Assembly (NCBI RefSeq): GCF_963169125.1
Contig: NC_084796.1
Location: forward strand, 210,431,948 to 210,495,947
Length of the DNA: 64,000 nucleotides
Direction of reading: 5' to 3'
DNA from: Humulus lupulus
Taxonomy: Eukaryota > Streptophyta > Magnoliopsida > Rosales > Cannabaceae
The notes below the pieces were generated by a model. That model did not search any database. It saw nothing but the letters and a program-made list of their open reading frames with translations, and was not told the origin of the DNA. Position numbers and translations under genes: made by a program. Shown piece after piece: positions 1-11,599 of this stretch (positions are counted from its first letter, which is position 1; the number at the start of each line of letters is the position of its first letter).

Positions 1-49
1 AATCATATTAAACGTATCTGAAAGTGCAGGATTAATGAAGTAACATAAC

Positions 50-1220
50 CTTTTGTGAATCTTCATCAACAGCAACAAGCCGAGATGCAAAAAGTTTTCT
101 AAGATCCTTCGGGGTGCATTTCTTGTTGCATTGGGGACACTAGAGAGAGAAAAATCAGAGCAATGAGTTCCACAAGAATGAATAAGTTTTCCAGACCTTC
201 AGGGAAACACGGTATGGTTACAAAATCAATACCTTCCCTTGATTTTTACGCATTTGTAGCCATTTCTTTATGCAAGACATACCATATATGTGCCCACAAG
301 GAAGACAACTGTAGTCACCAAACAGAAAAATAAAATTGAAAGATGATAATTTAGTGAATGATTTTCCAACAAATTATTGACAATGTCACATGATGTAATA
401 AGATTAGCACTGCTATTGTTGTTATTCTCTAGCAGCTTTAGTCTATCATTTATAGTTTGCTTATTTGCTTTTATTGTTTGGGAATGTAAAGAGGGCTATA
501 TATACCCATAATGGGGGACTTGAATGTTGGATAGTTTGATAATGCAATAGACACACTTCTCAATTCCCCCACAAAACCTTGAACACTGCTCGAACTACCT
601 ACATTACTTCTTCTTTTAAAAAACAAAACCAACAAATTTCAACTTTTCCTTGACCGCAGGAGAAATCAAACCCTATATTCTTTCGAAGGCTAGCAACTCT
701 AAAAAATTGCTAAGTAAGTCTCACGAAGAAATGAATCACGACATAGCTATCACTAAGCGATTAACAGTACCAATTCATCCATTGTATCTTTTCAAGTTTA
801 AACTTTTTTTTCCCTTTTTCTCAAGAGTACTCAGATAACAATAGAATGCAAAAAGAAAGAAACTAAATAAATAAATAATGCATACCAGATATGATGATCA
901 CCATCATTACACCAAGCTTCCATGCAAATAGGGCAAAATAGACCATCAATTTCACTACGATTCCACTCTTTCTCTTGAGAGCCCTCGCCTAACAAGGCGG
1001 CTTCCTCTGCTTCATTATTCGTCTCCTTTTTCTGTAATTCTGCAATATAGGCGACATACTCGCTATCTTCTTCTGTTTCGTCGTCGTCTTCTTCTTCTTC
1101 TGTTCCGTCATTGTCCTCTTCCGTTTCGTCGCCTTCTTCAACCAAAATCTGCGGTGGCTCGTTGAGTTCTTCATTGTTCTGATTTTGGGGAAATTGCAGG
1201 GAAAGAGAATGGTTCGCCAT
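50..1220 (-). CDS. RFWD3: RFWD3-like RING-finger E3 ubiquitin ligase, 5' part (three exons)
   Basis: Minus-strand gene whose 3' part lies beyond the left edge. Coding exons are 886-1220, 233-308 and 50-139. All introns are GT...AG, and the reading frame holds across both joins (the first join splits a Cys codon). The start is the ATG at 1220; an upstream in-frame GTG is not credible for a eukaryote. Residues about 28-53 form a Glu/Asp-rich low-complexity stretch. A RING finger follows: CPIC at residues 96-99 in exon 1, LPCGH and SCIKKWL in exon 2, CPQC opening exon 3, then TPKDLRKLFASRLV. That order and the CGHxxG...CIxxW segment match plant RFWD3-type ligases, which in animals ubiquitinate RPA at stalled forks and crosslinks. 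The coiled coil and WD40 repeats expected downstream are outside the window. No break is seen. It is the only host gene recognised. The RING assignment is strong; the RFWD3 name rests on family resemblance. Confidence 0.85.
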
Positions 1221-1389
1221 TGGAGTGGAATGATCTCTCCCTCTCTCTCTCAGCGAAAACTTAGAGAGAAGTACCAAGGCAGCAAAACCCACCCCCGGAA
1301 AAAAGCGCGCAATTTTTTAATTTAATTTACTTAAAAAATTTGTGATGACAAATGAAGTAACCAAATAGATTTTAATAGGTAAATTTCAG
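1221..1389 (-). promoter_or_regulatory. 5' leader and proximal promoter of the RING-finger gene
   Basis: Only about 170 bases separate the start codon from the foldback element. The bases next to the ATG form a CT/GA-rich leader (runs of ctctct on the plus strand), typical of plant 5' UTRs; further out the sequence becomes AT-rich. No clear TATA box was found, so the promoter probably extends into the foldback arm. Confidence 0.4.
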
Positions 1390-2168
1390 GATAATATGCA
1401 TAATAATATCATTAATTTAAAAAAATTGTCTCCAGAATTTATTATTAAAAATATGATCTTTTGTTAATTTGTACACAATTACCTGTCTCATTATGAACAT
1501 TTTCTCTATCTCTCTCAAAATATCTCTCAAGCTCTCTCCGCCCATTTTGGTTTCTCTACCACAATAGCACCACCACCACCTCCCTAAAGCAGCAAAATAC
1601 CACTTTAACACCACTACCACCACCTCCCTACAATGGCAGAATATCACTTTAATGCCACCACCATCCTTAATATCATTATCGCCGTTGTCGTCGTTACCTC
1701 CCATCACAATTGAAGAATCCCACCAATTACTAATCTAGTTCATTTTTATTTTTATGTATTAATGATTCAAAATCAAAACCAAATACCATGATTTTATGTT
1801 TCACATATTCTAATCTTGTAGATCTCAACAAAATATCAAAATTTTAAAAAAATCATCTGAAACGGACATTTGAGTGAAAAGATACGAACTTTAAAAGTTT
1901 TCGTTAAATTTCAACGCAGAGCATCGATTTTGCATCGCAAAAGTATCATTTTGGCCAAAAAATCAAGTTTTCATGATTGCATCGAAACAACATCAAATTT
2001 GCATTGAAAAAACATCGTTTTGGCAAAAAAAAATTCAATTTTTCATGATTGCATCGCAAGAGCATCGAAACATCATCAATTTTGCATCCAAAAAAACATT
2101 GTTTTAGGCAAAAATCAAGTTTTCATGATTGCATCGCAAGAGCATTGAAACAACATTGATTTTGCATG
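1390..2168 (+). repeat. Left arm of foldback element
   Basis: Outer half (about 1390-1740) is unique sequence shared with the right arm. The inner half (about 1910-2168) is a decayed tandem array of roughly 70-90-base units containing 'gcatcgaaacaacatc' and 'gcaaaaatcaagttttcatgattgc'. Nothing in it looks coding. Confidence 0.7.
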
Positions 2169-4022
2169 TGTTGACGATGAGAACTCGTCAACTAAGTTAA
2201 GTTGGAAAAATTATCAAATCGAAATCACTAATGGAAAAGCTGTAAAAACTCGAACAATAACTCAAGAACAATGATAGAACAACAATTCAATCTTTCATTC
2301 ACACTCAAGCCTTTTGCTACAGTAAAATTTCCAACCCCCTTTCAGGTGGTCTTAGAGTCCATTTTATAGTAGGCTCTAATGGCCTTAGGTACATAGTGGT
2401 CCAGGAGACCATAGGGTACATAATTACTATGTCAGGGGAGTGGCTTCAGAGGTTGTGGTCGTACATCCAGCACAGGAGCAGGTGTCAGGAGAATGCCTCC
2501 ACTACTTGTCTGTACCCATGTCTGATGAGTGGTGGCAGGCATAGTGGCGCAGGAGGTAGTGGTGTCGGCTCTGACCTATGGCCGTAGACGTACGGACCAT
2601 GACTCTTACCCCAGCAGTCTCACTGGCACTGGTATCCGTACTCAGTACTAGGTCGTACAAGTATGTCCCATTCGACTCGTACTGGATCCCCTAAGCATAG
2701 GGGCCTCAAGGTGTAAGGAATGGGACCCTTGGTGTGAGGTGGAGATCTTGGGTCCTTGGCATGAGGTGGAGATCCTGGATCCTTGGCACGAGATGCCTGA
2801 AGCCTCCCGAGGTCACTCATGAGTCCGGTTGATAGGCATGTGGCCTTGGCGGACGTCTAAGGATGCGTAGCGAGACGCCCTCCTTGCGACCTCCTTGGTG
2901 ACTCGGCTCCCTAGCTGCTCACGAGGCCCCTCTCCTCTTATGAGGCCACATGAGGCCATGCTTGGGCGAGGCCATGCGAGGCCCTACTTGGCGAGGCCAT
3001 GCGAGGCCCTTCTTGGCGAGGCCATGCGTAGCGAGGCCGTGCGAGGCCATACTTGGCGAGGCCGTGCGAGGCCCTTACTTGGCGAGGCTACGCGAGGCCC
3101 TTACTTGGCGAGGCTACGTGAGGCCTTTCTTGGCGAGGCCATGCGTGGCGAGGCCGTGCGAGGCCATACTTGGCGAGGCTACGCGAGGCCCTTCTTGGCG
3201 AGGCCATGCGAGGCCCTTCTTGGCGAGGCTACGCGAGGCCCTTCTTGGCGAGGCCATGCGTGGCGAGGCCGTGCGAGGCCATACTTGGCGAGGCTACGCG
3301 AGGCCCTTCTTGGCGAGGCCATGCGAGGCCCTTCTTGGCGAGGCTACACGAGGCCCTTACTTGGCGAGGCTACGCGAGGCCCTTACTTGGCGAGGCTACG
3401 CGAGGCCCTTCTTGGCGAGGCCATGCGTGGCGAGGCCGTGCGAGGCCATACTTGGCGAGGCTACGCGAGGCCCTTCTTGGCGAGGCCATGCGAGGCCCTT
3501 CTTGGCGAGGCTACGCGAGGCCTTTACTTGGCGAGGCTACGCGAGGCCCTTCTTAGCGAGGCCATGCGAGGCCCTTCTTGGCGAGGCCACGCGAGGCCCT
3601 TACTTGGGCGAGGCCATGCGAGGCCCTTCTTGGCGAGGCCACGCGAGGCCCTTACTTGGGCGAGGCCATGGGCGCGACGCTGAGAGGTTCCAGCGAGGCC
3701 ACTTGATCACTTCGGCCTATGGCAAGGCGAGGCCACTTCGGCCTACGAGACGAGGCCACTTGGGCCTATGGCGAGGCGGGGCCATTTGGTTACTTCGGCC
3801 TATGGCGAGGCGAGGGCTCACGGGGGCACTCGGGTGCACGCATAAGGACGTGAGGCGGGGCCCCGCGTGGGCAGATGGGTGCGCGCATAAGGGCGCGAGG
3901 TAGAGCCTCGCGTGGGCACTTGGATGCGGGTCACTGATGATTGCGCGTCATGAGACCCTTGAGGCTTAGGCGATACCCACTCAAGGCCTGGCCAGGCCTT
4001 AGGTGAAATTTGAGCGTCTACA
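2169..4022 (-). mobile_element. Solo LTR, 1.85 kb, minus orientation, TSD GCATG
   Basis: Starts TGTTGACG and ends CGTCTACA, with a 5-base duplication GCATG at 2164-2168 and 4023-4027. It interrupts the foldback element at the centre of its palindrome. A TATA box reads on the minus strand at about 2362-2369 (ACTATAAAAT). The minus-strand 3' end finishes in GTCAACA, like the two Tat LTRs in this window. There is no internal domain, so it is a solo LTR or a very small non-autonomous element. It is far richer in GC than its surroundings because of the minisatellite at 2950-3690. Confidence 0.8.
2950..3690 (+). repeat. GC-rich minisatellite, about 25-26 bp unit
   Basis: Tandem copies of ggcgaggctacgcgaggccc followed by ttact or ttctt. 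They alternate with a variant carrying catgcgtggcgaggccgtgc, giving a higher-order pattern. Decayed copies continue to about 3820. Because the unit lacks stop codons, long open frames appear in several frames; they are not genes. Confidence 0.9.
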
Positions 4023-4842
4023 GCATGCAATCATGAAAATCGATGCTGCATCGATGCTCTTGTGATGCAATCATAAAAACTTGATCTTTTTTTTTCGCCA
4101 AAGCGATGCTTTTTCAATGCGAAATCAATGCCAAATCGGTGCAAAATTGATGCTTTTTCGATACAAAATCAATGTTGTTTCGATGCTCTTGCAATGTAAT
4201 CATGAAAACTTTATTATTATTATTATTATTATTTTACCAAAACGATGCTTTTTCAATACAAAATCGTTGCCAAATCGATGTTGTTTTGATGCTCCTGCGA
4301 TGCAATCATGAAAACTTGACTTTTGGCCAAAACAATGCTTTTTCAATGCAAAATCGATGTTCTGAGCTGAAATTTGATAAAAACTTTGGAGGTTCATATA
4401 TTTTCACTCAAATGTTTGTTTCATATGATTTTTTTTTTAATTTTGATATTTTTTTCAAGATCTACAAGATTAAAACATAAAAATAATGGTATTTTGGTTT
4501 TGATTTTGAATCATTAAAACATAAAAATAAAAATGAAAATAAAATAGATTAGTTCTTTTTGGGTTCTTCAATGGTGATGGGAGGTAATGGTGGCAATAGC
4601 GAGGACGACGTTAAGGATGGTGGTGGTGTTAAAGTTGTGTTCTGCTGCTGTAGGGAGGTGGTGGTGGTGGTGGTGCCATTATGGTAGAGAAACTGGGAGG
4701 AGTTGAGAGAGCTTAAGAGCTAGTTTCAGAGAAATAGAGAGAATGTTAATGAAAGGGGTAATTATGTCCAAATTTACAAAGTGACATATTTTTTGGATAG
4801 TAAATTATGAAGGCATTTTTTTTTTTAAATTAACCCATATTA
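4023..4842 (-). repeat. Right arm of foldback element
   Basis: Reverse-complement copy of 1390-2168. The tandem 'gatgctttttcaatgc' units lie at 4024-4370 and the GGTGGTGGTGG segment near 4660. It also contains an (ATT)n run at 4211-4234. It ends against the TSD (ctagg, 4843-4847) of the Tat retrotransposon. Confidence 0.7.
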
Positions 4843-4847
4843 CTAGG

Positions 4848-5533
4848 TGTTGTACCCTGATTTCAGCTCGAGTACTTCACTCAGCTCGGATACAGCTGAC
4901 AAATACATATGTGGAGGAAATAACTAAGGAATCCATTTATTATCCACATGGACAGCTTAGTTTTCACGGTGACTATGTGAGCTAGTGATGCATAGGTTGC
5001 GAATCGCGAGCTCATGATATTCATACGACCTCCATAGTACGAGCTCGGAGATATATCCATCTCGTGGTAACTTAAATATATTGCGTACCCATGAATCCCC
5101 AAAGACTTGGGTACTTTTATACGATCATTTATGGCCAACCTGTAATATTTAATGTCCCAGATATTAGGAGACCATTTATTTTGTGATCAGATGATATCCT
5201 AGTATAAATGGGAATATTTTATATTAAATGTAATACATATGTAAATCCATGATTGGTTCACGCGGTTACCCAAACCTGTCCAAGAAATTTCTCTATAAAT
5301 ACTGAGAATATTGGACAGGAAAATGGACGATTATTCTGTAATGCTGAAACTCTGCCAAAATAGAGAGAGAAAACAGTAATACTATAGACTCATGGACTAG
5401 GTGGATTTTAACCACTGAACCACGTAAAAATATCTGTGTCTTTGAGAGTTAATTTCTTATTTCGATTTATTATCAAGCACTAATCAACCTTGTTATTTTC
5501 TTAATTCACTGTTGGCGAAAAATCACGTCAACA
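4848..5533 (+). repeat. 5' LTR of the plus-strand Tat element
   Basis: Begins TGTTGTACCC and ends CACGTCAACA (TGTTG/CAACA inverted ends), about 686 bases. It carries a TATA box at 5294 and is followed directly by primer-binding-site-like sequence. Confidence 0.8.
5294..5300 (+). promoter_or_regulatory. TATA box of Tat LTR
   Basis: TATAAAT inside ctctataaatactgag, about 240 bases before the LTR end, a normal U3/R position. Confidence 0.65.
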
Positions 5534-5560
5534 GTTTGGTGCTTTCATTGAGAGGTGAGA
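5534..5560 (+). other. Primer-binding-site region of the Tat element
   Basis: Sequence immediately after the LTR, gtttggtgctttcattgaga. The minus-strand Tat element has the same motif next to its LTR (22124-22145), so it is conserved at this spot. I do not assign the primer tRNA. Confidence 0.5.
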
Positions 5561-5596
5561 TCAGTGCTTTCTTCAAAATCACAGTCAAATCTCATC

Positions 5597-7803
5597 ATGG
5601 TTGTCACTCGCTCAATGCATGATAATGAGATGGAACAGCTTGGTGGGCAGGAGGCCCCTCATACCGCTGTTTCAAATGAGTATGGCCCTGAAGTTCAACA
5701 ACGTCCGGGAAAGCAACTGGTGGGCCACGACGATACTGGGAGTTCGACATCATTGCCATTGAATCCAAAACCAGACTACTTAATTGTGATTGAATTGGAA
5801 AATATGCAGTTAAGAAGCCATCTGGCTAAGGCAAACAAGAAAATTAAGGAGGTTTTGGCTCGGTTAGCCCCTCTTGCAACCAATATTATTGTCGGAAAGA
5901 GGCAAAGTGGGTCTCATAAGTCCCACAGGAATAACCGATCCAAACCAAGTCGGCTAGTCAGAACTGCCACCCCAAGTTCTTTGCCTACAACGCGAGATCA
6001 CCAAAATGCTCAACCTAGTGGCCCTCCAGGGGTCATTGGCACGTCAGTCGATCGGTTAGAACCGCGACCCCAAGTTCGGTACCTCCGTCGCACGCGCTTG
6101 GAAATACCCATGGCAACCCACAAGGAGGGGCTGGAGTAGGTTCACAGAGACAAAATGTTCCAACCAACCTTTCTGCGTCACGGTCGGATCGTCAGGCGCA
6201 GAGAGCTAGAAATGATGGGACAGAACAGAGGCGAGCTAATTTAGTTTTCCCTGATGGGACAAGGATTGCCTCACCAGTTATGCATCCCCCGTCACCCATA
6301 GGACATTCGACGCCACCTCGTCCTACACGAGACATAATTGCTTATGGAGACAACAGAAGAAATCCTCCTCCATCTGCCTATATCTATGTCCCACGGACAC
6401 GTGCCAAAAATCCAGATCCTCGGCCTCAACCGCAAGCTATGAGCTTCACAAATGGAAGTTATTGGACGGAAAGCCGTCGAAGTGGTAGGTCCGAGGATGA
6501 TCTAAGGGACCATCTGAGTTCGACTCAAAGCCCTTAGTATAATCCACAGCCTGATCTACATGATTGTCTAAATTCGCAGAGAAGAAATTCATCTCGTGAT
6601 GAAGGAGTCAGTTACACTCGTCAAGAGGGAGGTCCATCCGAAGTACGTGACAACGGGAATGTCCCACAAAACCAAGCCTGAAGTTGGAGGGACAACAATC
6701 CGCCAAATGCATGCGATAGGATGGGAGCAGTTGAACAGCCCCAGAATAACCTAGGGACCAAGGACCAAACCCTCGAAAGGATGGCCTAGATAGAGGAGCT
6801 AATGAAGAAGTTTCTATCGAAGAAAGAGAAAGATGAGTGACTCAGAGGATGAGCTCGAGCTTTTCGCCACGAATATTGCGACGGCCGCATATCCAGTGGG
6901 TTTCAGGAAGCCACATTTGTCAAAGTTTGATGGAGATGGGGATCCGTCTGATCACCTGGGGATGTTCAACACCATAATGATGGCTCACAACATCGAACCC
7001 GATCTAAGGTGTCTTATATTCCCCTCGACTCTAATTGGTCTAGGCAGGCAGTGGTTCAAACAATACAAGAGGCATTCAATCAGCTCGTGGAAGAGTTTTT
7101 CCACTGATTTTAAGAGAGCATTCAGGGCTTCCCAGGCAGCTCGAATTAAGGTTGACTCATTAGCTATGTAAAGCAACAGCCCATTGAACCGTTGAAAGCG
7201 TATCTAAGTAGGTTTGCCAATGTCGCTGCGCGAGCTAGAGATGCCGACAAAAGCTCCAAGCTCATGGCAATGAGGACGGGAATTCTTGTTGGAGGCGACC
7301 TGTGACAAGAGTTACAGAGGAAAGGAGTTAATACCATGGATGAGTTCTTGACACGAGCTCAAAGATTGGTTAACCTAGAAGAGGCGCGAGCTTTTGTCGC
7401 AAGAACCAGCCAAGTCCCTGTCCCTCCTATTGGAGCGGCAACGGATGTTGCAGCTGCGGCTCAAACCGCTGCCCATAATAACCAAGGGGGAAATAATAAG
7501 AGGAAGGGAAATGGTGAGGGCGACCAGAGCGGAACAAAGAAAAACAAGTCCATGGAGAAATTTAATCCAGTCTACGCAAAATATACCGATCTCACGGATA
7601 CAAGAGAGCGCATCTTTTTAGCTAATTCTACTCGCCTTCCATGGAAGAAGCCAGAACCGCTAAAAAACCAAAGAGCGAAGAGAGATCCTTTGAAGTTTTG
7701 CCGATTCCACAATGATATCGGTCATAATACTGATGACTATAGACAACTGAAGGATGAGATCGAGACTCTCATCAAGGCGGGACCTTTGGCCCAGTACACC
7801 TGA
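5597..7803 (+). pseudogene. gag: Tat gag, multiply interrupted
   Basis: The most likely start is the ATG at 5597 (MVVTRSMHDN). Readable segments are 5597-6139, 6280-6537, 6833-7171 and 7336-7803, with stops and frame switches between them. The third holds the gag core (KPHLSKFDGDGDPSDHLGMF, then WFKQYKRHSISSW), typical of Tat capsid proteins. The last ends with a nucleocapsid-like stretch (FCRFHNDIGHNTDDYRQLKDEIE) in which the usual Cys after DD is Tyr. It would have formed the virus-like particle. It is not translatable as it stands. Confidence 0.8.
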
Positions 7804-7884
7804 AATCGAGTGACTCCTAGTCAACCAACTGAACAAAACCCTCTGTTATCTCCTGAAGCTCCAACAAATCAAGTCGAAGCTTAG

Positions 7885-8604
7885 GTGAATCAGGACAATC
7901 CTCCTCCGATAACAGGAGGAGATATAGCCACCATTTCAGGAGGACCCCATCTAGCAGGCACGAGCAAATGTGCCCAGAAGAGGTACATCAACGAACTGAA
8001 GTCCCATAACGAAATGGAGTTCGTCCCAGAACAACGGTTATCAAAGCAGCAGCGATTGGAGAAGCAACCAATCCTTTTTATAGAGGAAGATGCCAGTCAT
8101 GTCCAGTTCCCACATAATGATCCTCTGGTCATAACTGTTCAGCTCGCCAACCGGCGAGTTCAGAGGACACTAGTAGACAATGGGAGTTCTGTGAGTCTAC
8201 TTTTTAGGTCCACCTTAGAAAAAATGGGATTGTCTATAACTGAGCTAAAGGCAACCTCAATGATTCTATATGGGTTTTCTGGTGAAGGGTCGGCTGCCAT
8301 CAAAACGATCGAATTAGTGATAACTTTGGGTGAAGGTCCACGAACTGTCTCCAGGCTACTTGAGTTTGTGGTCATCGATTTTCCAACTGCGTACAATGCG
8401 ATTTTGGGCCGACCTGCGTTGATGGCATTTGAAGCCATAACCTCTATCCGCCACTTAGCAATCAAATTCCCCTCATTTGTGGGAATATGCACCGTTAGAG
8501 GCGATCAGCTCGCTACCAGGGAATGCTATAACATTTCTATGAAGGGAAAATCACAACCTGGGCAACAAGCAATGGCCATAAGTGATAGAGGAGATGAGTC
8601 CTAA
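7885..8604 (+). pseudogene. Tat aspartic protease region
   Basis: Open for 239 codons and in the same frame as the end of gag, but separated from it by stops. The protease active-site motif reads LVDNGSSVSLLF at about residue 96; the flap and C-terminal part (AYNAILGRPALMAF, then IKFPS) follow. This is the retropepsin that would cut the polyprotein. The frame closes at TAA 8602-8604 before the RT. Confidence 0.8.
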
Positions 8605-8687
8605 GAAGCGGAAGTTGCTTGCAGACGGAACAACCTTAAGAAGCAAAGGATAGTGACATCGCCCTAAGTAATGATATCGACCCACGA

Positions 8688-10221
8688 ATGGGCGAGGACA
8701 GATCAGAGCTCCAAGCTATTGAGGAGATTGAGGAAGTAAACATAGATCCCAAAGACGCTTCAAGAGTCATTAAGATTGGGAAAAATCTTGGTGATGAAAG
8801 GAAAACGAAGTTGGTTAAATTTTTACGAGGGAATCTAGATGTTTTCGCCTGGTCGCATGAAGACATGGTGGGAATATGCCTGAGTGTGATCACACACTCT
8901 AAACTTGGACAAAAGTGTGCCTGCAAAATCCCAAAAATAAAGACGTTTGGGAACAGTCCGAGTTGAAGCACTGGAGGAAGAAGTAGCTCGGCTATTAAAG
9001 TGTGGGTTTATTCGTGAAGCAAAATACCGAATCTGGGTCGCGAATCCTGGGTTGGTCTCGAAGCCAAACAGAAAGTGGAGGACCTGCATTGATTTCTCCG
9101 ACCTGAACAAAGCTTGTCCTAAAGTATGTTTTCCTCTACCGAGGATTGATCACTTGGTAGATGCCACCGCGAGACACGAGCTCATGTCCTTCATGGATGC
9201 ATATTATGGATATAACCAGATCGCGATGAATCCTGAGGACCAAGAGCATTCTAGCTTTATGACTCCAACTAATGTATATTCTTATAAAGTTATGCCCTTC
9301 GGGATGAAGAATGCTAGAGCTACCTACCAATGGTTAGTCAACAAAATTTTTGTTGGTCAGATCAGGAAAAATATGGAACTGTACGTCGATGATATGCTAG
9401 TCAAATCCAAAACTGTCGATAACCATGTATCTAATCTGCATGAATGTTTTGAGTTCTTGAGGAGGTATAACATGAGACTGAATCCCCAGAAGTGTACTTT
9501 CGGAGTGGCATCGAGAAAATTTATAGGATTCATAGTCAATAAAAGGGGGACAGAGGCGAACCCTGATAAAGTCAGAACATTGTTGGAAATGCCCTCACCT
9601 AGGCCACGTAAAGAAGTTCAAAGTCTGACTGGAAAGGTGGCAGCTCTGAACCGTTTTATTTCAAAATCCACTGACAAGTGCTTGCCATTCTACAATTTGC
9701 TCAAAGGGAACAAGAAATTCAAATGGACTGAGGAGTGCGAGCAGGCATTCTTCGACCTAAAAATACACTTAGCCGAGCCCCCAGTATTGTCTAAGCCTAT
9801 GTCTGAAGAACCTCTGTTGCTTTATTTGGATGTGACAGAAAGTGCAGTCAGTGTCGTGTTAGTTCGAGAAGAAGACCGCATGTAAAAACTGGTGTATTAT
9901 ATAAGCAAGAGACTTCTCAGAGCTGAATCACAATATCCACTGATAGAAAAGATGGAATTCTGTCTAATATTGGCTTCCAGGAAGCTCATACCATATTTAC
10001 AATCCCATTCAATCCATGTCATGACCGACCAACCTTTAAGGCAGGTATTGCAAAAACCTGAAACGTCGGGATGTCTTTTAAAATGGGTGATTGAACTCAT
10101 CCAGTTCGAGATACTGTACATACCATGGACCTCAATAAAAAGTCAGGGCCTTGTTGATTTTGTGGTTGAATGCACCAGATTTCAAGAGGAGCTCTTGAAG
10201 GAACCAGTGCAGGAGTTGTGA
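8688..10221 (+). pseudogene. Tat reverse transcriptase and first RNase H
   Basis: The N-terminal linker (FLRGNLDVFAWSHEDM) is readable from 8688; a frameshift near 8950 moves to the main RT frame, 8947-9885. Motifs seen are DLNKACPK and FPLPRIDHLVD, FMDAYYGYNQI, MPFGMKNARATYQ, then the catalytic YVDDMLVKS and the thumb (KCTFGV...FIGFIV). Both catalytic Asp residues are present. A TAA after EEDRM (about 9883) breaks the RNase H; it resumes as VYYISKRLLRAESQYPLIEK through 10221. It would have copied the RNA into cDNA. Dead as one polyprotein. Confidence 0.85.
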
Positions 10222-10600
10222 AAAATATTCGTAGATGGGTCATCGAACGAGAACGGATTCGGAGCTGGGATCATATTAATCTCTCTAGAAGGGCATCGAT
10301 TCCATACAGCTCTGAGATTCGGATTCAAAGCATCCAACAACGAGGCCAAATATGAGGCCTTGCTAGCTAGACTTAGAGTGGCAAATGAGCTCAAAGTGAA
10401 GGTCGTACAGTGTTACAGTGATTCCCAACTCGTGGTCAATCAGGTGTTGGGGGAGTATCAAGCTCGAGGCACCAAGATGGAGGCTTACCTAGCTAAAGTA
10501 AAGGGGGAGTTATCAGAATTTGAGTACAATAATGTTGAAAAAATACCTCGCAAGCAAGACTCAGTACAGGTGCGATAATAAGTCGTCGCTTCAGCTATTG
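10222..10600 (+). pseudogene. Second (archaeal-type) RNase H domain of Tat element
   Basis: After the stop at 10219-10221 the sequence reads KIFVDGSSNENGFGAGI, then SNNEAKYEALLARLRVA, SDSQLVVNQVLGEYQA and KQD. That is the order of a ribonuclease HI-like fold (first Asp in VDGS, Glu in NEAKYEA, Asp in SDSQ). It needs one frame change near 10355. A second RNase H after the usual one marks the Tat lineage. It ends at the junction near 10600. Confidence 0.75.
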
Positions 10601-11450
10601 GAAACTATTCTCACACTTCTCTGACCAAATGAACTTCTGATTCTTTCTTGTAAACTCTGTCGTTGGTGAAGAAATCTTCAAAAATCCCTCTACAAACCAC
10701 CTGTAATAGCCTGCCAACCTAAGAAAACTTCGCACCTCTGAGGCGTTCCTTGGCCTCGGCCAATCCCTCACCACTTCCACCTTGGACGGATCCACCTTAA
10801 TTCCCTCTACACCAACTATATGCCCAAAAAAATTCACTTCTGGCAACCAAAGCTCACACTTCTTAAATTTGGCATATAACCAGTGCTCCTTTAATCTCTG
10901 TAAGACCTGTCGAAGATGTTGCTCGTGCTCTACCTCTTAACTGGAGTACACTAAGATGTCGTCGATGAAGACAATGACAAACGGATCCAAGAAGTCCTTG
11001 AACACCCTATTCATTAGATCCATGAAAGCTGCTGGGGCGTTGGTCAAACCAAAAGGCATGACCAAGAACTCGTAGTGCCCATACCGCGTTCGGAAGGACG
11101 TCTTCGGTATGTCCTCGTCCTTGATCCTCAGCTGGTGATAACCAGATCGAAGATCAATCTTTGAGAACACCGTCTTTCCCTGCAGCTGATCGAACAAGTC
11201 ATCAATCCTTGGTAGAGGGTACTTATTCTTAATAGTCAACTTGTTCAATTCCCTGTAGTCTATGCACATTCTCAGAGTCCCGTCTTTCTTCTTAACAAAC
11301 AAAACTAGAGCGCCCCATGGAGAGTAACTAGGTCTGATGAATCCCAAATCCAGAAGTTCCTGTAACTGTATCTTCAACTCTTTCAGCTCTGCTGGTGCCA
11401 TCCTATACGGCGCTCTTGATACTGGTTCTATCCCCGGTGCTAATTCGATA
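10601..11450 (-). pseudogene. Chromovirus RT/RNase H fragment
   Basis: Minus strand. RT from [14 protein letters not shown] through [50 protein letters not shown] to the catalytic [10 protein letters not shown]. One in-frame TAA follows at about 10937, then [28 protein letters not shown] and the start of RNase H ([12 protein letters not shown]). No LTRs, gag or integrase flank it. It closely resembles the Tekay pol at 29815-31125 but is a separate, older piece. Both ends are abrupt. Confidence 0.85.
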
Positions 11451-11599
11451 AGTTGAGGGTTCAGACACTTGGCATTATGTTACGTTAGAGTACGTGAAAA
11501 CCCAACCAAATCAATAAGACCAAATTGCATAATTATTAAGTGTTAGGATGTTAATAAAAAAGCAATAATGGCAAGAAAAGTAGTGCAAGCTGCATAGAG
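11451..11599. other. Unassigned spacer
   Basis: AT-rich bases between the chromovirus fragment and the Transposase_28-like pseudogene; probably 3' flank of the latter. Nothing recognised. Confidence 0.3.

Larger units (their letters stand above)
1390..4842. mobile_element. Foldback (long-TIR, Mutator-like?) DNA element split by a solo LTR
   Basis: The region 1390-2168 reappears in reverse complement at 4023-4842. Shared landmarks are the tract with repeated ccaccaccacctccct, the tctctctc segment and the run of 'gcatcg...' repeats. Removing the solo LTR at 2169-4022 and one copy of its duplicated GCATG leaves about 1.6 kb, so the two arms meet with almost no spacer. No transposase is present. 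The outer ends are only approximate because the arms diverge there (GGATAATATG on the left, CATATTAC on the right), and no target duplication was identified. The class (Mutator-like foldback) is an inference. Confidence 0.7.
4848..10600 (+). mobile_element. Ty3/gypsy Tat-lineage retrotransposon, 3'-truncated
   Basis: Plus-strand element with a 5' LTR at 4848-5533, a gag-pol region with many stops and frame changes, and an abrupt end at about 10600, where minus-strand chromovirus sequence begins. The second, archaeal-type RNase H domain after the first is diagnostic of the Tat lineage. Integrase and the 3' LTR are missing. Left flank is ctagg; the matching duplication is lost with the right end. 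Confidence 0.85.

Noticed and set aside
1417..1707. 96-codon minus-strand ORF (Gly/Asp-rich)
   Set aside because: Lies in a foldback arm, and the inverted copy at 4560-4740 does not keep the frame; low-complexity GGT repeats explain it.
2950..3690. CRISPR-like array
   Set aside because: Units are contiguous head-to-tail with no unique spacers, in a plant nuclear context: a minisatellite.
2895..3903. Three long overlapping plus-strand ORFs rich in Arg, Gly, Ala and Pro
   Set aside because: They are translations of the same stop-free minisatellite in different frames; no start context, no homology, and the array lies in a solo LTR.
11451..11599. 3' LTR of the minus-strand Tat element
   Set aside because: No sequence here matches the 22146-23092 LTR; the element's 3' end appears lost.
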